Shown: positions 25,233 through 34,431, counted from the stretch's first letter. The stretch is 64,000 nucleotides of DNA from Nonomuraea jabiensis (GCF_014204795.1 NZ_JACHMB010000001.1:7018501-7082500); one strand, 5' to 3'. Notes: a model not told the origin generated them from the sequence alone. Program-made: numbers and translations.

Positions 25233-26605
25233 GTGTCACGTGCGTGGCCGGGCTCGGCGTGTCCGGCACCGCCGTGGCGCGGGTGCTGGCCGAGCGCGGC
25301 GAGCACGTCGTGGTCGTGGAGGCGGTGGAGGGCGAGCGCCAGCTCGCCGCGGCCGCCGAGCTGGCCGCGGCCGGCGTGGAGACCCGCTTCGGCGCGATGG
25401 AGGTCCCGGCGGGCGCGACCCGGCTGGTCACCACCGGCTGGGCGCCGCACCACCCGCTGATCGCCGCCGCGCTGGAGGCGGGCGTCGAGGTCGTGGGGGA
25501 GGTGGAGCTGGCCTGGCGGCTGCGCCCGGCGCAGGCGGCCCCGTGGCTCGCGCTGACCGGCACCAACGGCAAGACCACCGCCGTGCGCATGCTGACCTCG
25601 ATCCTGCAGGCCGCCGGGCACAAGGCGCTGGCCGTCGGGAACGTGGGCGTCCCCGTGGTGCGGGCCGTCGCCGAGCCGTACGACGCGCTGGCCGTCGAGC
25701 TGTCCAGCTTCCAGCTCCACTGGTCCAGCACGCTGGCCCCGCACGCCGCGGCCATCCTCAACGTGGCGCCCGACCACCTCGACTGGCACGGCTCCATGGA
25801 GGAGTACGCCGCCGCCAAGGGCCGCATCTTCGAGCGGGCCGCGCACGTGATCTACAACGCCGACGATCCCGAGGCCACGAGACTGGCCGCGCCCTATCCG
25901 GGAGCGGTCGGGTTCACGCTGCGGGTGCCCAGGCGCGGCGAGCTCGGCGTCGTGGAGGACCTGCTGGTCGACCGGGCGTTCGTGGCCGATCCCGTGGAGG
26001 CGGCCGAGGAACTGGCGACGCTGGAGGACATACGGCCCTTCGCGCCGCACAACGTGGCCAACGCGCTGGCCGCCGCCGCCCTGGCGCGCTCGCTCGGCGT
26101 GCCGTCGGAGGCGGTGCGCCAGGGGCTGCGCGACTTCGTGCCCGACCCCCATCGCCTGGCCCACGTCGACCGGGTCGGCGAGGTCGACTACATCGACGAC
26201 TCCAAGGCGACCAACCCGCACGCCGCCGCCGCGGCGCTGGCCTCGTACCCGTCGATCGTGTGGGTCGCGGGCGGGCAGCTCAAGGGCGCGGACGTCGACG
26301 ACCTGGTGCGCCAGGCGGCGCCCAGGCTGCGCGGCGCGGTGCTCCTCGGGGCCGATCGGGCCAGGATCGCCGAAGCCATCGCGCGACACGCGCCGAATGT
26401 CCCCGTCGTGGACATCGCCGATCGGGACACTGGTGTGATGGAAAGAGTCGTCACCGAAGCCGCCCGGCTGGCCTCGCCCGGGGACACCGTGCTGCTCTCC
26501 CCGGCGGGGGCCTCGCTCGACATGTTCGCCAACTACCCGGCGCGGGGGGAGGCCTTCGCGCGCGCCGTACGCGACCTGAGGCTGCGACGTGAGCGCGAGC
26601 GCTGA
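25229..26605 (+). CDS. murD: UDP-MurNAc-L-Ala:D-Glu ligase
   Basis: A 458-residue Mur ligase. The N-terminal Rossmann segment is CVAGLGVSGTAVARVL, the ATP loop is LTGTNGKTTAV, ELSSFQL and PDHLDWHG are typical of MurD, and DDSKATNPHA sits in the C-terminal domain. ATG 25229 overlaps the mraY stop by ATGA. The frame is open far upstream inside mraY, but that is a shadow. The 3' end overlaps ftsW by 17 nt. Confidence 0.96.
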   Translation: MSVTCVAGLGVSGTAVARVLAERGEHVVVVEAVEGERQLAAAAELAAAGVETRFGAMEVPAGATRLVTTGWAPHHPLIAAALEAGVEVVGEVELAWRLRPAQAAPWLALTGTNGKTTAVRMLTSILQAAGHKALAVGNVGVPVVRAVAEPYDALAVELSSFQLHWSSTLAPHAAAILNVAPDHLDWHGSMEEYAAAKGRIFERAAHVIYNADDPEATRLAAPYPGAVGFTLRVPRRGELGVVEDLLVDRAFVADPVEAAEELATLEDIRPFAPHNVANALAAAALARSLGVPSEAVRQGLRDFVPDPHRLAHVDRVGEVDYIDDSKATNPHAAAAALASYPSIVWVAGGQLKGADVDDLVRQAAPRLRGAVLLGADRARIAEAIARHAPNVPVVDIADRDTGVMERVVTEAARLASPGDTVLLSPAGASLDMFANYPARGEAFARAVRDLRLRRERER

Positions 26606-27863
26606 GGAGCCGCGCGCCGTCGAGGGGCCGGGCGGCTGGGCGCGGGAGCAGCTCGGCTCGCTGAAGGAGCTGCTCGACAAGCCGCTGACGACGTACTACC
26701 TGATCATCATGTGCAGCGCGCTGCTGCTCGCGCTCGGCCTGATGATGGTGCTGTCGGCTTCCAGCGTCGAGGCGCTGCAGAAGACCGGCAGCCCGTTCTC
26801 GTGGTTCTTCAAGCAGTCGCTGTCGGCCGCGGTGGGCCTGCCGGTGATGTGGGCCTGCTCGCGGCTGCCGGTCAAGTTCTTCCGCTGGGCCGGCTACCCC
26901 ATGATGGCGCTGTCGATCCTGGCGCTGGTCATGGTGCTGTTCATCGGCTCGTCCGAGCTGGGCGCGCAGCGGTGGATCTACATCGGCCCGTTCACCCTCC
27001 AGCCGTCCGAGCCGGCCAAGCTCGGGCTCGTGCTGTGGGGGGCCGACCTGCTGGCCAGGCGGGCGCGGCAGGGCCGTATCGAGTGGCGGCAGCTGCTCAT
27101 CCCGCTCATGCCGGGCACCGCGATCCTGGCCGTCATGGTCATGCTCGGCCGCGACCTGGGCACCACGCTGGTGCTGTTCATGATCTTCCTGGCGCTGCTG
27201 TGGGTGGTGGGGGCGCCGATCAAGCTGTTCGGCGGGATCCTGTCGCTGGCGGTGCTCGCCGCGGTCATCATGATCAAGGTGGAGCCGTACCGGATGGCGC
27301 GCATCGGGGCCTACCTCAACCCGTGGGCCGACGCGCAGGGCGACGGCTACCAGGCCGTGCAGGGCCAGATCGCGATGGGCTCGGGCAGCTGGTTCGGGCT
27401 CGGGCTGGGCAGCAGCCGGCAGAAGTGGAACTGGCTGCCCCACGGCGAGAGCGACTTCATCTTCGCCATCCTCGGCGAGGAGCTCGGGCTGATGGGCACG
27501 CTGATGGTGGTGGCGCTGTTCGGGCTGCTCGGGTACGCGGGGCTGCGCGTCGCCGTCCGCGTCAACGACGCCTTCACCAGGCTCGCCGCCGCCGCCATGG
27601 TGGCCTGGATCGTCGGGCAGGCGACCGTCAACATGGGCGCCGTGCTCGGCGTGCTGCCGATCACCGGCATCCCCCTGCCGCTGGTCTCGTACGGCGGCTC
27701 CTCGTTGCTGCCCACGCTCGCCGCGCTCGGCATGCTGCTGTCGTTCGCCAAACGCGAGCCCGGCGCGAGGGAGGCCTTGAAAGCTCGTGGCCCCGGACCG
27801 GCCGCCCGGGCCCTAAGCTGGCTTGGCCTGGGGGGTACGTCCAAAGGCCGAGTGACACGTTAG
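26589..27863 (+). CDS. ftsW: SEDS peptidoglycan polymerase FtsW
   Basis: A 424-residue SEDS protein with ten predicted membrane helices. Conserved SEDS segments are visible: LQPSEPAKLG, GRDLGTTLV, LPHGESDFIFAILGEELG and SYGGSSLLPTL. It polymerises glycan from lipid II and works with FtsI. GTG 26589 lies within the end of murD. The N-terminal cytoplasmic tail (about 35 residues) and the C-terminal basic tail are modest extensions. Confidence 0.95.
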   Translation: MSASAEEPRAVEGPGGWAREQLGSLKELLDKPLTTYYLIIMCSALLLALGLMMVLSASSVEALQKTGSPFSWFFKQSLSAAVGLPVMWACSRLPVKFFRWAGYPMMALSILALVMVLFIGSSELGAQRWIYIGPFTLQPSEPAKLGLVLWGADLLARRARQGRIEWRQLLIPLMPGTAILAVMVMLGRDLGTTLVLFMIFLALLWVVGAPIKLFGGILSLAVLAAVIMIKVEPYRMARIGAYLNPWADAQGDGYQAVQGQIAMGSGSWFGLGLGSSRQKWNWLPHGESDFIFAILGEELGLMGTLMVVALFGLLGYAGLRVAVRVNDAFTRLAAAAMVAWIVGQATVNMGAVLGVLPITGIPLPLVSYGGSSLLPTLAALGMLLSFAKREPGAREALKARGPGPAARALSWLGLGGTSKGRVTR

Positions 27864-27875
27864 GGAGTGACCGAG

Positions 27876-28952
27876 ATGAGGGTGGTCCTCGCCGGTGGGG
27901 GGACGGCCGGGCACATCGAGCCCGCGCTCGCCCTTGCGGACGCGCTGCGCCATCTTGACCGGAGCGTAGGCATCACCTGCCTGGGCACCGAGCGCGGACT
28001 GGAGACGAGGCTCGTGCCCGCCAGGGGCTACGAGCTGGAGCTGGTGCCGGCCGTGCCGCTGCCAAGGGCGATCACTCCGAGCCTGCTCACCGTGCCGGGC
28101 CGGCTGGCCGGGGCGATCAACGCCGCGGCCGGCATACTCGACCGGGTCAAGGCCGACGTCCTGGTGGGCTTCGGCGGCTACGTCGCGACCCCCGCCTACC
28201 TCGCGGCCAAGCGGCGCGGCGTGCCGATCGTCGTGCACGAGGCCAATCCCCGCCCCGGCCTGGCCAACCGGCTGGGCGCCCGGCTCACCGACCACGTCTT
28301 CACCGGCTTCCCCGAGGCCGCGATGCCCAAGGCCGAGTACATCGGCACCCCGCTGCGCCGCGAGATCGTCACGCTCGACCGGCTGTCGGCGGGCGACAAG
28401 GCGCGCTCCTGGTTCGGGCTGGAGAACGACCGGCCGACGCTGCTGGTCTTCGGCGGCTCGCAGGGCGCCAGGTCGCTCAACCAGGCCGCGCTCGCCGCCG
28501 CGCCCGTGCTGCGCGGCGCGGGCGTGCAGGTGCTCCACGTGCTCGGCCCGAACAACACCGTCGACCACGAGCCGCCGCCGGGCGACCCCCAGTACGTGCT
28601 GCTGCCCTACGTCGACCGCATGGACGTCGCCTACGCGGCCGCCGACTTCGCGCTGTGCCGCTCCGGCGCGCTGTCGTGCGCGGAGCTGACCGCGGTGGGG
28701 CTGCCGGCCGCGTACGTGCCGCTGCCGCACGGCAACGGCGAGCAGGCCATCAACGCCGGGCGCATCGCCCGGGGCGGCGGCGGCCTCATGGTCGACGACG
28801 CCCAGCTGTCACCCGAATGGATCATCCACAACGTGCTGCCCATCCTCCGCGACCCCGAGCGGGTCGCCGCCATGTCGGAGGCCGCCTCCAGACTTGGCCG
28901 GAAGGACGCCGATATCATGCTTGCCCGGAAAGTGTTGGAGATAGCCCGATGA
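27876..28952 (+). CDS. murG: Lipid II synthase MurG (GlcNAc transferase)
   Basis: A 358-residue GT-B glycosyltransferase. The G loop GGGTAGHIEPALALADAL opens the protein, with GFGGYVATPAYLAA, HEANPRPGLANR and GGSQGARSLN following. It adds GlcNAc to lipid I at the inner membrane face. ATG 27876 has AGGGAG 8 nt upstream; GTG 27867 would overlap that ribosome site. The stop overlaps murC by ATGA. Confidence 0.96.
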   Translation: MRVVLAGGGTAGHIEPALALADALRHLDRSVGITCLGTERGLETRLVPARGYELELVPAVPLPRAITPSLLTVPGRLAGAINAAAGILDRVKADVLVGFGGYVATPAYLAAKRRGVPIVVHEANPRPGLANRLGARLTDHVFTGFPEAAMPKAEYIGTPLRREIVTLDRLSAGDKARSWFGLENDRPTLLVFGGSQGARSLNQAALAAAPVLRGAGVQVLHVLGPNNTVDHEPPPGDPQYVLLPYVDRMDVAYAAADFALCRSGALSCAELTAVGLPAAYVPLPHGNGEQAINAGRIARGGGGLMVDDAQLSPEWIIHNVLPILRDPERVAAMSEAASRLGRKDADIMLARKVLEIAR

Positions 28953-30346
28953 GTCTCGTCAAGCTGGTCGACCCCATTGCCGTAGCGGAACTGGGGCGGG
29001 TGCACTTCATCGGCATCGGCGGCGCCGGCATGTCGGGCATCGCCCGCATCCTCCTCAAGCGCGGCGTGCGGGTGTCGGGCAGCGACGCGCGCAGCTCCGA
29101 GCTGATCACCGAGCTGCGCGAGCTGGGCGCCACGGTCCACATCGGCCACGCCGCCTCGCACATCAAGGACGTCGACACCGTGGTCGTCTCGACCGCCATC
29201 CGCGACTCCAACCCCGAGCTGGGCGAGGCGCTCAAGCAGGGGCTGCGGATCATCCCGCGGGCCGCCGCGCTGGCCTCCGTCATGGGCGGGCGCACCGGCG
29301 TGGCCATCGCGGGCACCCACGGCAAGACCACCACCAGCTCGATGCTGACCGTGGCCCTGCAGAAGTGCGGCGCCGAGCCGTCCTACTGCGTGGGCGGGCA
29401 GCTCGTCACCACGGGGCTCGGCGCCGACGAGGGGCAGGGCCAGGTGTTCGTGGCCGAGGCCGACGAGAGCGACGGCTCCTTCCTCATGCTCGCGCCCGAC
29501 ATCGCCGTGGTGACCAACGTCGAGGCCGACCACCTCGACAACTACGGCGACCCGGGGGCCGTGCACGCCAGCTTCGCCCGGTTCGCCGAGCGGGTGGGCT
29601 CGCTGCTCATCACGTGCGCCGACGACCCGGGGGCGGCCGAGCTGGCGAGCCGGGCGCGCGAGCGCGGGCTGCGGGTCAAGACGTACGGGGTCGAGGGCGA
29701 GGACTACCGCGTGAGCGGGGTCAGGCCCGACGGGTTCGGCACGGTCTTCGGCATCGAGGGCAGGGGCGAGGTCCGGCTGGCCGTCCCCGGGGCGCACAAC
29801 GCCCTCAACGCCACCGCGGTGATCGCCGTGGCCGACGAGCTGGGGCTGCCCTTCGAGGAGATCAGAGAGGGGCTGGGGGCCTTCACGGGGGCCAAGCGGC
29901 GCTTCGAGGCCAAGGGCGAGGCCGGCGGCATCGCCGTCTTCGACAGCTACGCCCACCACCCGACCGAGCTCACCGCCGACCTGAAGGCCGCCCGCGACGT
30001 GGTCGCCTCCTACTCCGGCGACGGCCGGGTCATCGCGATCTTCCAGCCGCACCTCTACTCGCGCACCCGGTACTTCGCCGACGAGTTCGGCGCGGCGCTC
30101 GGGCTGGCCGACGAGGCCATCGTGCTCGACGTCTACGGGGCCCGCGAGGACCCCGAGCCGGGCGTCTCGGGCGCGATGGTGGCGGGGAAGGTGCCGCTGC
30201 CGCCCGAGCGGGTCGCGTACGCGCCCGACCGGGCCCTGGTGCCCGCCATGGTGGCCGAGCGGGCGCGGCCCGGCGACATCGTGCTCACCATGGGCGCGGG
30301 CGACGTCACGGAGCTCGGCCCCCAGATCGTGGCCCGCCTCTCCTGA
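28949..30346 (+). CDS. murC: UDP-MurNAc:L-alanine ligase
   Basis: A 465-residue Mur ligase. Its N-terminal HFIGIGGAGMSGIARIL is diagnostic of MurC, the ATP loop is GTHGKTTTSSM, and FDSYAHHPTE lies in the C-terminal domain. It makes the first amino-acid addition of the peptide stem. ATG 28949 overlaps the murG stop. A 152-bp gap follows before ftsQ, the first real break since ftsI. Confidence 0.97.
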   Translation: MSLVKLVDPIAVAELGRVHFIGIGGAGMSGIARILLKRGVRVSGSDARSSELITELRELGATVHIGHAASHIKDVDTVVVSTAIRDSNPELGEALKQGLRIIPRAAALASVMGGRTGVAIAGTHGKTTTSSMLTVALQKCGAEPSYCVGGQLVTTGLGADEGQGQVFVAEADESDGSFLMLAPDIAVVTNVEADHLDNYGDPGAVHASFARFAERVGSLLITCADDPGAAELASRARERGLRVKTYGVEGEDYRVSGVRPDGFGTVFGIEGRGEVRLAVPGAHNALNATAVIAVADELGLPFEEIREGLGAFTGAKRRFEAKGEAGGIAVFDSYAHHPTELTADLKAARDVVASYSGDGRVIAIFQPHLYSRTRYFADEFGAALGLADEAIVLDVYGAREDPEPGVSGAMVAGKVPLPPERVAYAPDRALVPAMVAERARPGDIVLTMGAGDVTELGPQIVARLS

Positions 30347-30498
30347 GACCCCGGATCCCCCGGCGTAAGGGGCGTCCGTCCCGTGGGGGCGGGCGCGCCG
30401 CGTCCCGTTGGGGTGCGTTTGGGCGTGGCGCGCGGGTGCCGGGGCGCGCGTCGGCGTAGGTTCTGTGCCGACGCTCGGGGCCGGACCCCGGCGCAGGC

Positions 30499-31176
30499 AT
30501 GGGGAGGGCGATGAAGGCGAGGACCGCGTTCCTGGGGCTGCTGACGGCGGGAGTGGTGGGCACGGCCGCCTGGCTGGTGTTCTTCTCACCCGTGCTGGGC
30601 GTGCGCTCGATCGAGATCGTGGGAAATCTCACAGTGCCGAGCGAGCGTATCAAACAGCAGGCCGGCGTGCCGGACCTCCATCCCCTCGCCACCGTCAACC
30701 TCGCCGACGTCGAGACCCGCGTCCTGGGCATCAGACAGCTCGCCAAGGCGAAGGTGGACCGGATCTGGCCGGGCACGCTCAAGATCGAAGTGGTCGAGCG
30801 CGAGCCCGTCGCCGCGATCCCCGCGGGCGGCAAGGTCGCGATCGTCGACAAGCAGGGCGTGGTGATCGAGGTCAAGTCCGCGGCGCCGCCCATGCTGCCG
30901 GTGCTCAAGGTCGACAACCCCGCCGTCGGCGACCCGGCCATGATGGCGGCGCTGCAGGTCATCCAGGCGGTCCCGGACGTACTGGCGCCCAAGGTCAGGG
31001 AGGTGCGCGCGGGCACGGCCGAGGGCGTGACCCTGCTGCTGTCCGACGGGCGCACCGTCATCTGGGGCGGCGCCGACCGTCCCAAGGAGAAGGCCCGCAT
31101 TCTCACTTCGCTGCTCAAACGAGAAAAAGCCACGGTGTACGACGTCAGCTCCCCGGACGTGGTGACGCTCAAGTGA
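30499..31176 (+). CDS. ftsQ: Divisome protein FtsQ
   Basis: A 225-residue bitopic protein: short cytoplasmic start, membrane helix (about residues 8-28), a POTRA domain (VRSIEIVGNLTVPSERIKQQAGV onward) and the FtsQ/DivIB beta domain with RIWPGTLKIEVVEREPVA. It links the early and late divisome. Two starts are possible: ATG 30499, or ATG 30511 which has GGGGAGGG directly upstream but close. The cytoplasmic tail is much shorter than in many actinobacteria. Confidence 0.9.
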   Translation: MGRAMKARTAFLGLLTAGVVGTAAWLVFFSPVLGVRSIEIVGNLTVPSERIKQQAGVPDLHPLATVNLADVETRVLGIRQLAKAKVDRIWPGTLKIEVVEREPVAAIPAGGKVAIVDKQGVVIEVKSAAPPMLPVLKVDNPAVGDPAMMAALQVIQAVPDVLAPKVREVRAGTAEGVTLLLSDGRTVIWGGADRPKEKARILTSLLKREKATVYDVSSPDVVTLK

Positions 31177-31345
31177 TCAAGACTGGGCAAGTGCGCGGCA
31201 ACGGCATCGCCCAGCTTGTGCGAGGTGGGGGTCGCGGCGTGAGAGCCTTAAGTCGAACGTCGGGCAGAGGAGCCCCCGACCAGGCGCGACTTCGGAGCGA
31301 AACGGACAGCCCGCGACACGCCGGACGTGCTTGCGGCGCGGTTAG

Positions 31346-31375
31346 TTGACCCGCCAGGTAGGGGACTCCTACTGT
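31346..31375 (+). promoter_or_regulatory. ftsZ promoter candidate
   Basis: TTGACC (31346-31351), an 18-nt spacer and TACTGT (31370-31375), in the 325-bp ftsQ-ftsZ gap. A second -35-like TTGACA at 31393 lies inside the dyad just downstream. The rest of the gap (31177-31345) shows nothing I can assign. Confidence 0.5.
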
Positions 31376-31385
31376 CCGTATCAAT

Positions 31386-31425
31386 CCTCAGGTTGACATA
31401 AATCTAAATCTCAACCTGAGGTTGA
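31386..31425 (+). promoter_or_regulatory. Conserved dyad in the ftsZ leader
   Basis: CCTCAGGTTGA (31386-31396) and its exact complement TCAACCTGAGG (31411-31421) flank a 14-nt AT-rich loop. The right arm also belongs to the 15-bp palindrome TCAACCTGAGGTTGA (31411-31425). The very low GC of this stretch is striking in this genome. Similar AACTTGAGGTT-type sequences precede ftsZ in streptomycetes. It may be an operator or an mRNA hairpin. Confidence 0.55.
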
Positions 31426-31501
31426 GAGTTACCCGAAGTGACAAAAAGCGGAGACAATCCGCACCGAAATGGCAAGTCAACGAGCGGAAAGGCCCCTCGT
31501 C

Positions 31502-33001
31502 GTGGCAGCACCGCAGAACTACCTCGCGGTCATCAAGGTCGTCGGCATCGGCGGCGGCGGAGTCAACGCCGTCAACCGGATGATCGAGGAGGGACTCAAG
31601 GGCGTCGAGTTCATCGCGATAAACACCGACGCCCAGGCGCTGCTGATGAGTGACGCCGATGTCAAACTCGACGTGGGCCGTGAGCTCACGCGCGGACTGG
31701 GCGCCGGCGCCAACCCCGACGTGGGGCGCAAGGCGGCCGAGGACCACCGCGAGGAGATCGAGGAGGTCCTCAAGGGGGCCGACATGGTCTTCGTCACGGC
31801 CGGCGAGGGGGGCGGCACCGGCACGGGCGGCGCGCCCGTCGTGGCCAACATCGCCCGGTCGCTCGGCGCCCTCACCATCGGCGTCGTGACCAGGCCGTTC
31901 AGCTTCGAAGGACGGCGCAGGGCCATGCAGGCCGAGGCCGGCATCGAGACGCTGCGCGACGAGGTCGACACGCTGATCGTGATCCCCAACGACCGCCTGC
32001 TGTCGATCTCCGACCGCCAGGTGAGCGTGCTCGACGCGTTCAAGGCGGCCGACCAGGTGCTGCTGTCCGGTGTCCAGGGCATCACCGACCTGATCACGAC
32101 CCCTGGTCTGATCAACCTCGACTTCGCCGACGTCAAGTCGGTCATGTCGGGCGCCGGCTCCGCCCTCATGGGCATCGGCCACGCCCGCGGCGACGACCGT
32201 TCGGTGGCGGCGGCCGAGATGGCGGTCTCCAGCCCGCTGCTGGAGGCCAGCATCGACGGCGCCCACGGCGTGCTGCTGTCGATCGCGGGCGGCTCCGACC
32301 TCGGTCTGTTCGAGATCAACGAGGCCGCGCAGCTCGTGTCCATGGCGGCCGCGCCGGACGCCAACATCATCTTCGGTACGGTCATCGACGACGCGCTCGG
32401 CGACGAGGTCCGCGTGACGGTGATCGCGGCCGGGTTCGACGACGTGCCGCCCCCGGCGGAGAAGCCGCTGCCGCGCCCGGCGAGCCGTCCCGCCGCCCCG
32501 CCGGCGGCGCCGCCCGTGTCGTCCCCTGTGCGGCCGAGCGTCGCGTCCCCCAGCGTGAAGTCGGAGCAGTCGCCGCTGCGCCCTGAGCCGCGCGCTGAGG
32601 TGCGTCCGGAGCCGCGTGCGGACTTCCGGCCCGAGCCGCGCGCCGAGTTCCGTCCTGAGCCCCGTCCGGAGCCGCGGGCCGAGTTCCGGCCCGAGCCGCG
32701 CACGGAGTTCCGGCCCGAGCCCCGTCCGGAGCCGCGCGCCGAGTTCAGGGCGGATCCCCGCCCGGAGCCGCCGCGCCCGGAGCCGGTGCGCCCGGTGGAG
32801 TCGGCGCAGGCCCCCGGGCCCGTCGACGACGAGCCGCCGGCCGACGAGCCGTCCGGCCCCGTCTCCATCCCCCGGCCCACGCCCGAGCCCGCCAACCCGC
32901 CCACGCCCATCACCTCCCGCATGTCGGAGCCCGCCAAACGTCCTCGGGTGATCTTCGAGGAACAGGAAGAGGAGCTCGACGTCCCCGACTTCCTCAAATA
33001 G
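31502..33001 (+). CDS. ftsZ: Cell division GTPase FtsZ
   Basis: A 499-residue tubulin homologue. The nucleotide-binding GGGGVNAVNRM, the tubulin signature GGGTGTGGAP near residue 104 and the T7-loop region NLDFADVKSVM are intact, and the C-terminal anchor EEELDVPDFLK, which binds SepF, is present. The linker (about 325-485) is unusually long and carries repeated RPEPRAEF units. GTG 31502 gives the start VAAPQNYLAVIK seen in streptomycete FtsZ, with GGAAAGG about 9 nt upstream; ATG 31469 would add 11 residues and has a poor ribosome site. Confidence 0.97.
   Translation: MAAPQNYLAVIKVVGIGGGGVNAVNRMIEEGLKGVEFIAINTDAQALLMSDADVKLDVGRELTRGLGAGANPDVGRKAAEDHREEIEEVLKGADMVFVTAGEGGGTGTGGAPVVANIARSLGALTIGVVTRPFSFEGRRRAMQAEAGIETLRDEVDTLIVIPNDRLLSISDRQVSVLDAFKAADQVLLSGVQGITDLITTPGLINLDFADVKSVMSGAGSALMGIGHARGDDRSVAAAEMAVSSPLLEASIDGAHGVLLSIAGGSDLGLFEINEAAQLVSMAAAPDANIIFGTVIDDALGDEVRVTVIAAGFDDVPPPAEKPLPRPASRPAAPPAAPPVSSPVRPSVASPSVKSEQSPLRPEPRAEVRPEPRADFRPEPRAEFRPEPRPEPRAEFRPEPRTEFRPEPRPEPRAEFRADPRPEPPRPEPVRPVESAQAPGPVDDEPPADEPSGPVSIPRPTPEPANPPTPITSRMSEPAKRPRVIFEEQEEELDVPDFLK
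32579..32770 (+). repeat. PEPR-type tandem repeat in the FtsZ linker
   Basis: About ten units of R-(P/A)-E-P-R / R-A-E-F composition are encoded by imperfect repeats around GAGCCGCGCGCCGAGTTCCG. They alternate in length (6-codon and 4-codon pieces) and always keep the frame. Confidence 0.85.
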
Positions 33002-33015
33002 CCCGGTAGCCTGAC

Positions 33016-33045
33016 GCCGCTCCCCGGCAGGGATCCGGGAGCGGC
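33016..33045 (+). terminator. Hairpin after ftsZ
   Basis: A 9-bp perfect stem GCCGCTCCC/GGGAGCGGC with a 12-nt loop, 15 nt after the ftsZ stop. No U-run; it could be a partial terminator or an mRNA-stabilising stem. Confidence 0.5.
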
Positions 33046-33098
33046 GCCGTCGTGCGTGAAGGCGTACCGCACGGGCGCGTAGTGGAAGGGAGAGCCAC

Positions 33099-33791
33099 GT
33101 GAGAAGGGACGAGATCGCGGCCGGGCTCGCCGAGGTCGACACGCGCATCGCGGCGGCCTGCCGCGCGGTGGGCCGTGACCGGGGCGAGGTCACGCTGATC
33201 GCCGTCACCAAGACCCGCCCTGCCGAGGACGTGCGGATCCTGGCCGAGCTGGGCGTGCGCGACGTCGGCGAGAACCGGGACCAGGAGGCCGCGCCCAAGG
33301 CGCAGGAGCTGGCGGACCTGCCGCTGACCTGGCACTTCGTCGGCCAGCTCCAGACGAACAAGGTCCGCTCCGTCGTCGCGTACGCCGACGTGATCCACTC
33401 CGTCGACCGGCTCCGCCTGGTGGAGGCGATCAGCAAGGAGGCGGTGCGCCAGGGCCGCCGGGTCGGCTGCCTCATCCAGGTCGCGCTCGACGACGACCCT
33501 GGCAGGGGCGGCGCCCGCGCCGCCGACGTGCTGGAACTGGCCGACGAGGTGGCGCTGGCCGAGGGGCTGTGGCTGGGCGGCGTCATGGCCGTGGCGCCGC
33601 TGGGGGAGGAGCCCGCCAAGGCGTTCGCCAGGTTGCGTGACGTGGCCACGCGCCTGGAGGAGCAGCACCCGCGCGCCACGATGATTTCGGCCGGTATGAG
33701 CGAGGACCTCACCGAAGCCATCGCGTACGGCGCGACACACGTGCGGGTCGGTACGGCGTTGCTCGGTCGTCGCAAGCCCTTCGTCAGGTAA
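33099..33791 (+). CDS. YggS-family PLP homeostasis protein
   Basis: A 230-residue PLP-binding single-domain TIM barrel (COG0325). The PLP lysine lies in VTKTRPAED (near residue 37); DVGENRDQEAAPK, WHFVGQLQTNK and SAGMSEDLTEAI are standard. It buffers pyridoxal phosphate in the cytoplasm. In streptomycetes a laccase-domain gene (pgeF/ylmD) lies between ftsZ and this gene; here the 97-bp gap leaves no room for it. GTG start with GGAAGGGAGAG upstream. Confidence 0.93.
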   Translation: MRRDEIAAGLAEVDTRIAAACRAVGRDRGEVTLIAVTKTRPAEDVRILAELGVRDVGENRDQEAAPKAQELADLPLTWHFVGQLQTNKVRSVVAYADVIHSVDRLRLVEAISKEAVRQGRRVGCLIQVALDDDPGRGGARAADVLELADEVALAEGLWLGGVMAVAPLGEEPAKAFARLRDVATRLEEQHPRATMISAGMSEDLTEAIAYGATHVRVGTALLGRRKPFVR

Positions 33792-33930
33792 TGTCCCCTC
33801 AAGTGGGTCTTCAGGCCCATGACCAAGTAGAGGTCGATCAGCGGTGAGCTCCAAGGGGGTACGGCTACCGCCTCGGGATCCGGCGACGGTCTCGAGCGAG
33901 TGCGACCGTGAGCAGGAGGACGACGTAGCG

Positions 33931-34431
33931 ATGGCCGGCGCGATGCGCAAGATGGCGGTCTACCTCGGTCTCGTGGAGGACGACCGCTACGAGAGGTACG
34001 AAACCTACCCGGACGACTACGCCTACGAGGACGAGGTGCAGCGGACCGGCGACGAGCGGCCCGTAGCGGTCCAGGACCGCGACGAGGAGCCTGAGGCAGG
34101 GGTGCCCGCGCCGAGGCCCGCCACGACGATCCTGGAGCGCCGCACGACCGATCTGGCCCGCATCACGACGCTCCACCCCCGGACGTACAACGAGGCGCGT
34201 ACGATCGGAGAGCACTTCCGAGACGGCACCCCGGTCATCATGAATCTGACGGAGATGGTTGACAGCGACGCCAAGCGTCTTGTCGATTTCGCGGCAGGTC
34301 TGGTCTTTGGCCTACATGGCAGCATTGAACGTGTTACCAACAAGGTGTTCCTGTTGTCCCCTGCCAATGTCGAGGTGACCGCCGAGGACAAGGCCCGAAT
34401 CGCGGAACGCGGGTTCTTCAACCAGAGTTAG
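33931..34431 (+). CDS. sepF: Cell division protein SepF
   Basis: A 166-residue protein. The N-terminal helix MAGAMRKMAVYLGLVEDD is the usual actinobacterial start and likely membrane tether, an acidic Tyr/Asp-rich linker follows, and the SepF core runs from ITTLHPRTYNEARTIGEHF through GLVFGLHGSIERVTNKVFLLSP. SepF ties the FtsZ C-terminus to the membrane. ATG 33931 has AGGAGG 11 nt upstream; the frame is open further 5' but reads as non-coding. Confidence 0.95.
   Translation: MAGAMRKMAVYLGLVEDDRYERYETYPDDYAYEDEVQRTGDERPVAVQDRDEEPEAGVPAPRPATTILERRTTDLARITTLHPRTYNEARTIGEHFRDGTPVIMNLTEMVDSDAKRLVDFAAGLVFGLHGSIERVTNKVFLLSPANVEVTAEDKARIAERGFFNQS

Noticed and set aside
33844..33930. Earlier SepF start
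   Set aside because: The family start MAGAMRKMAVYLGL has its own AGGAGG; the extra 29 codons have poor bias.
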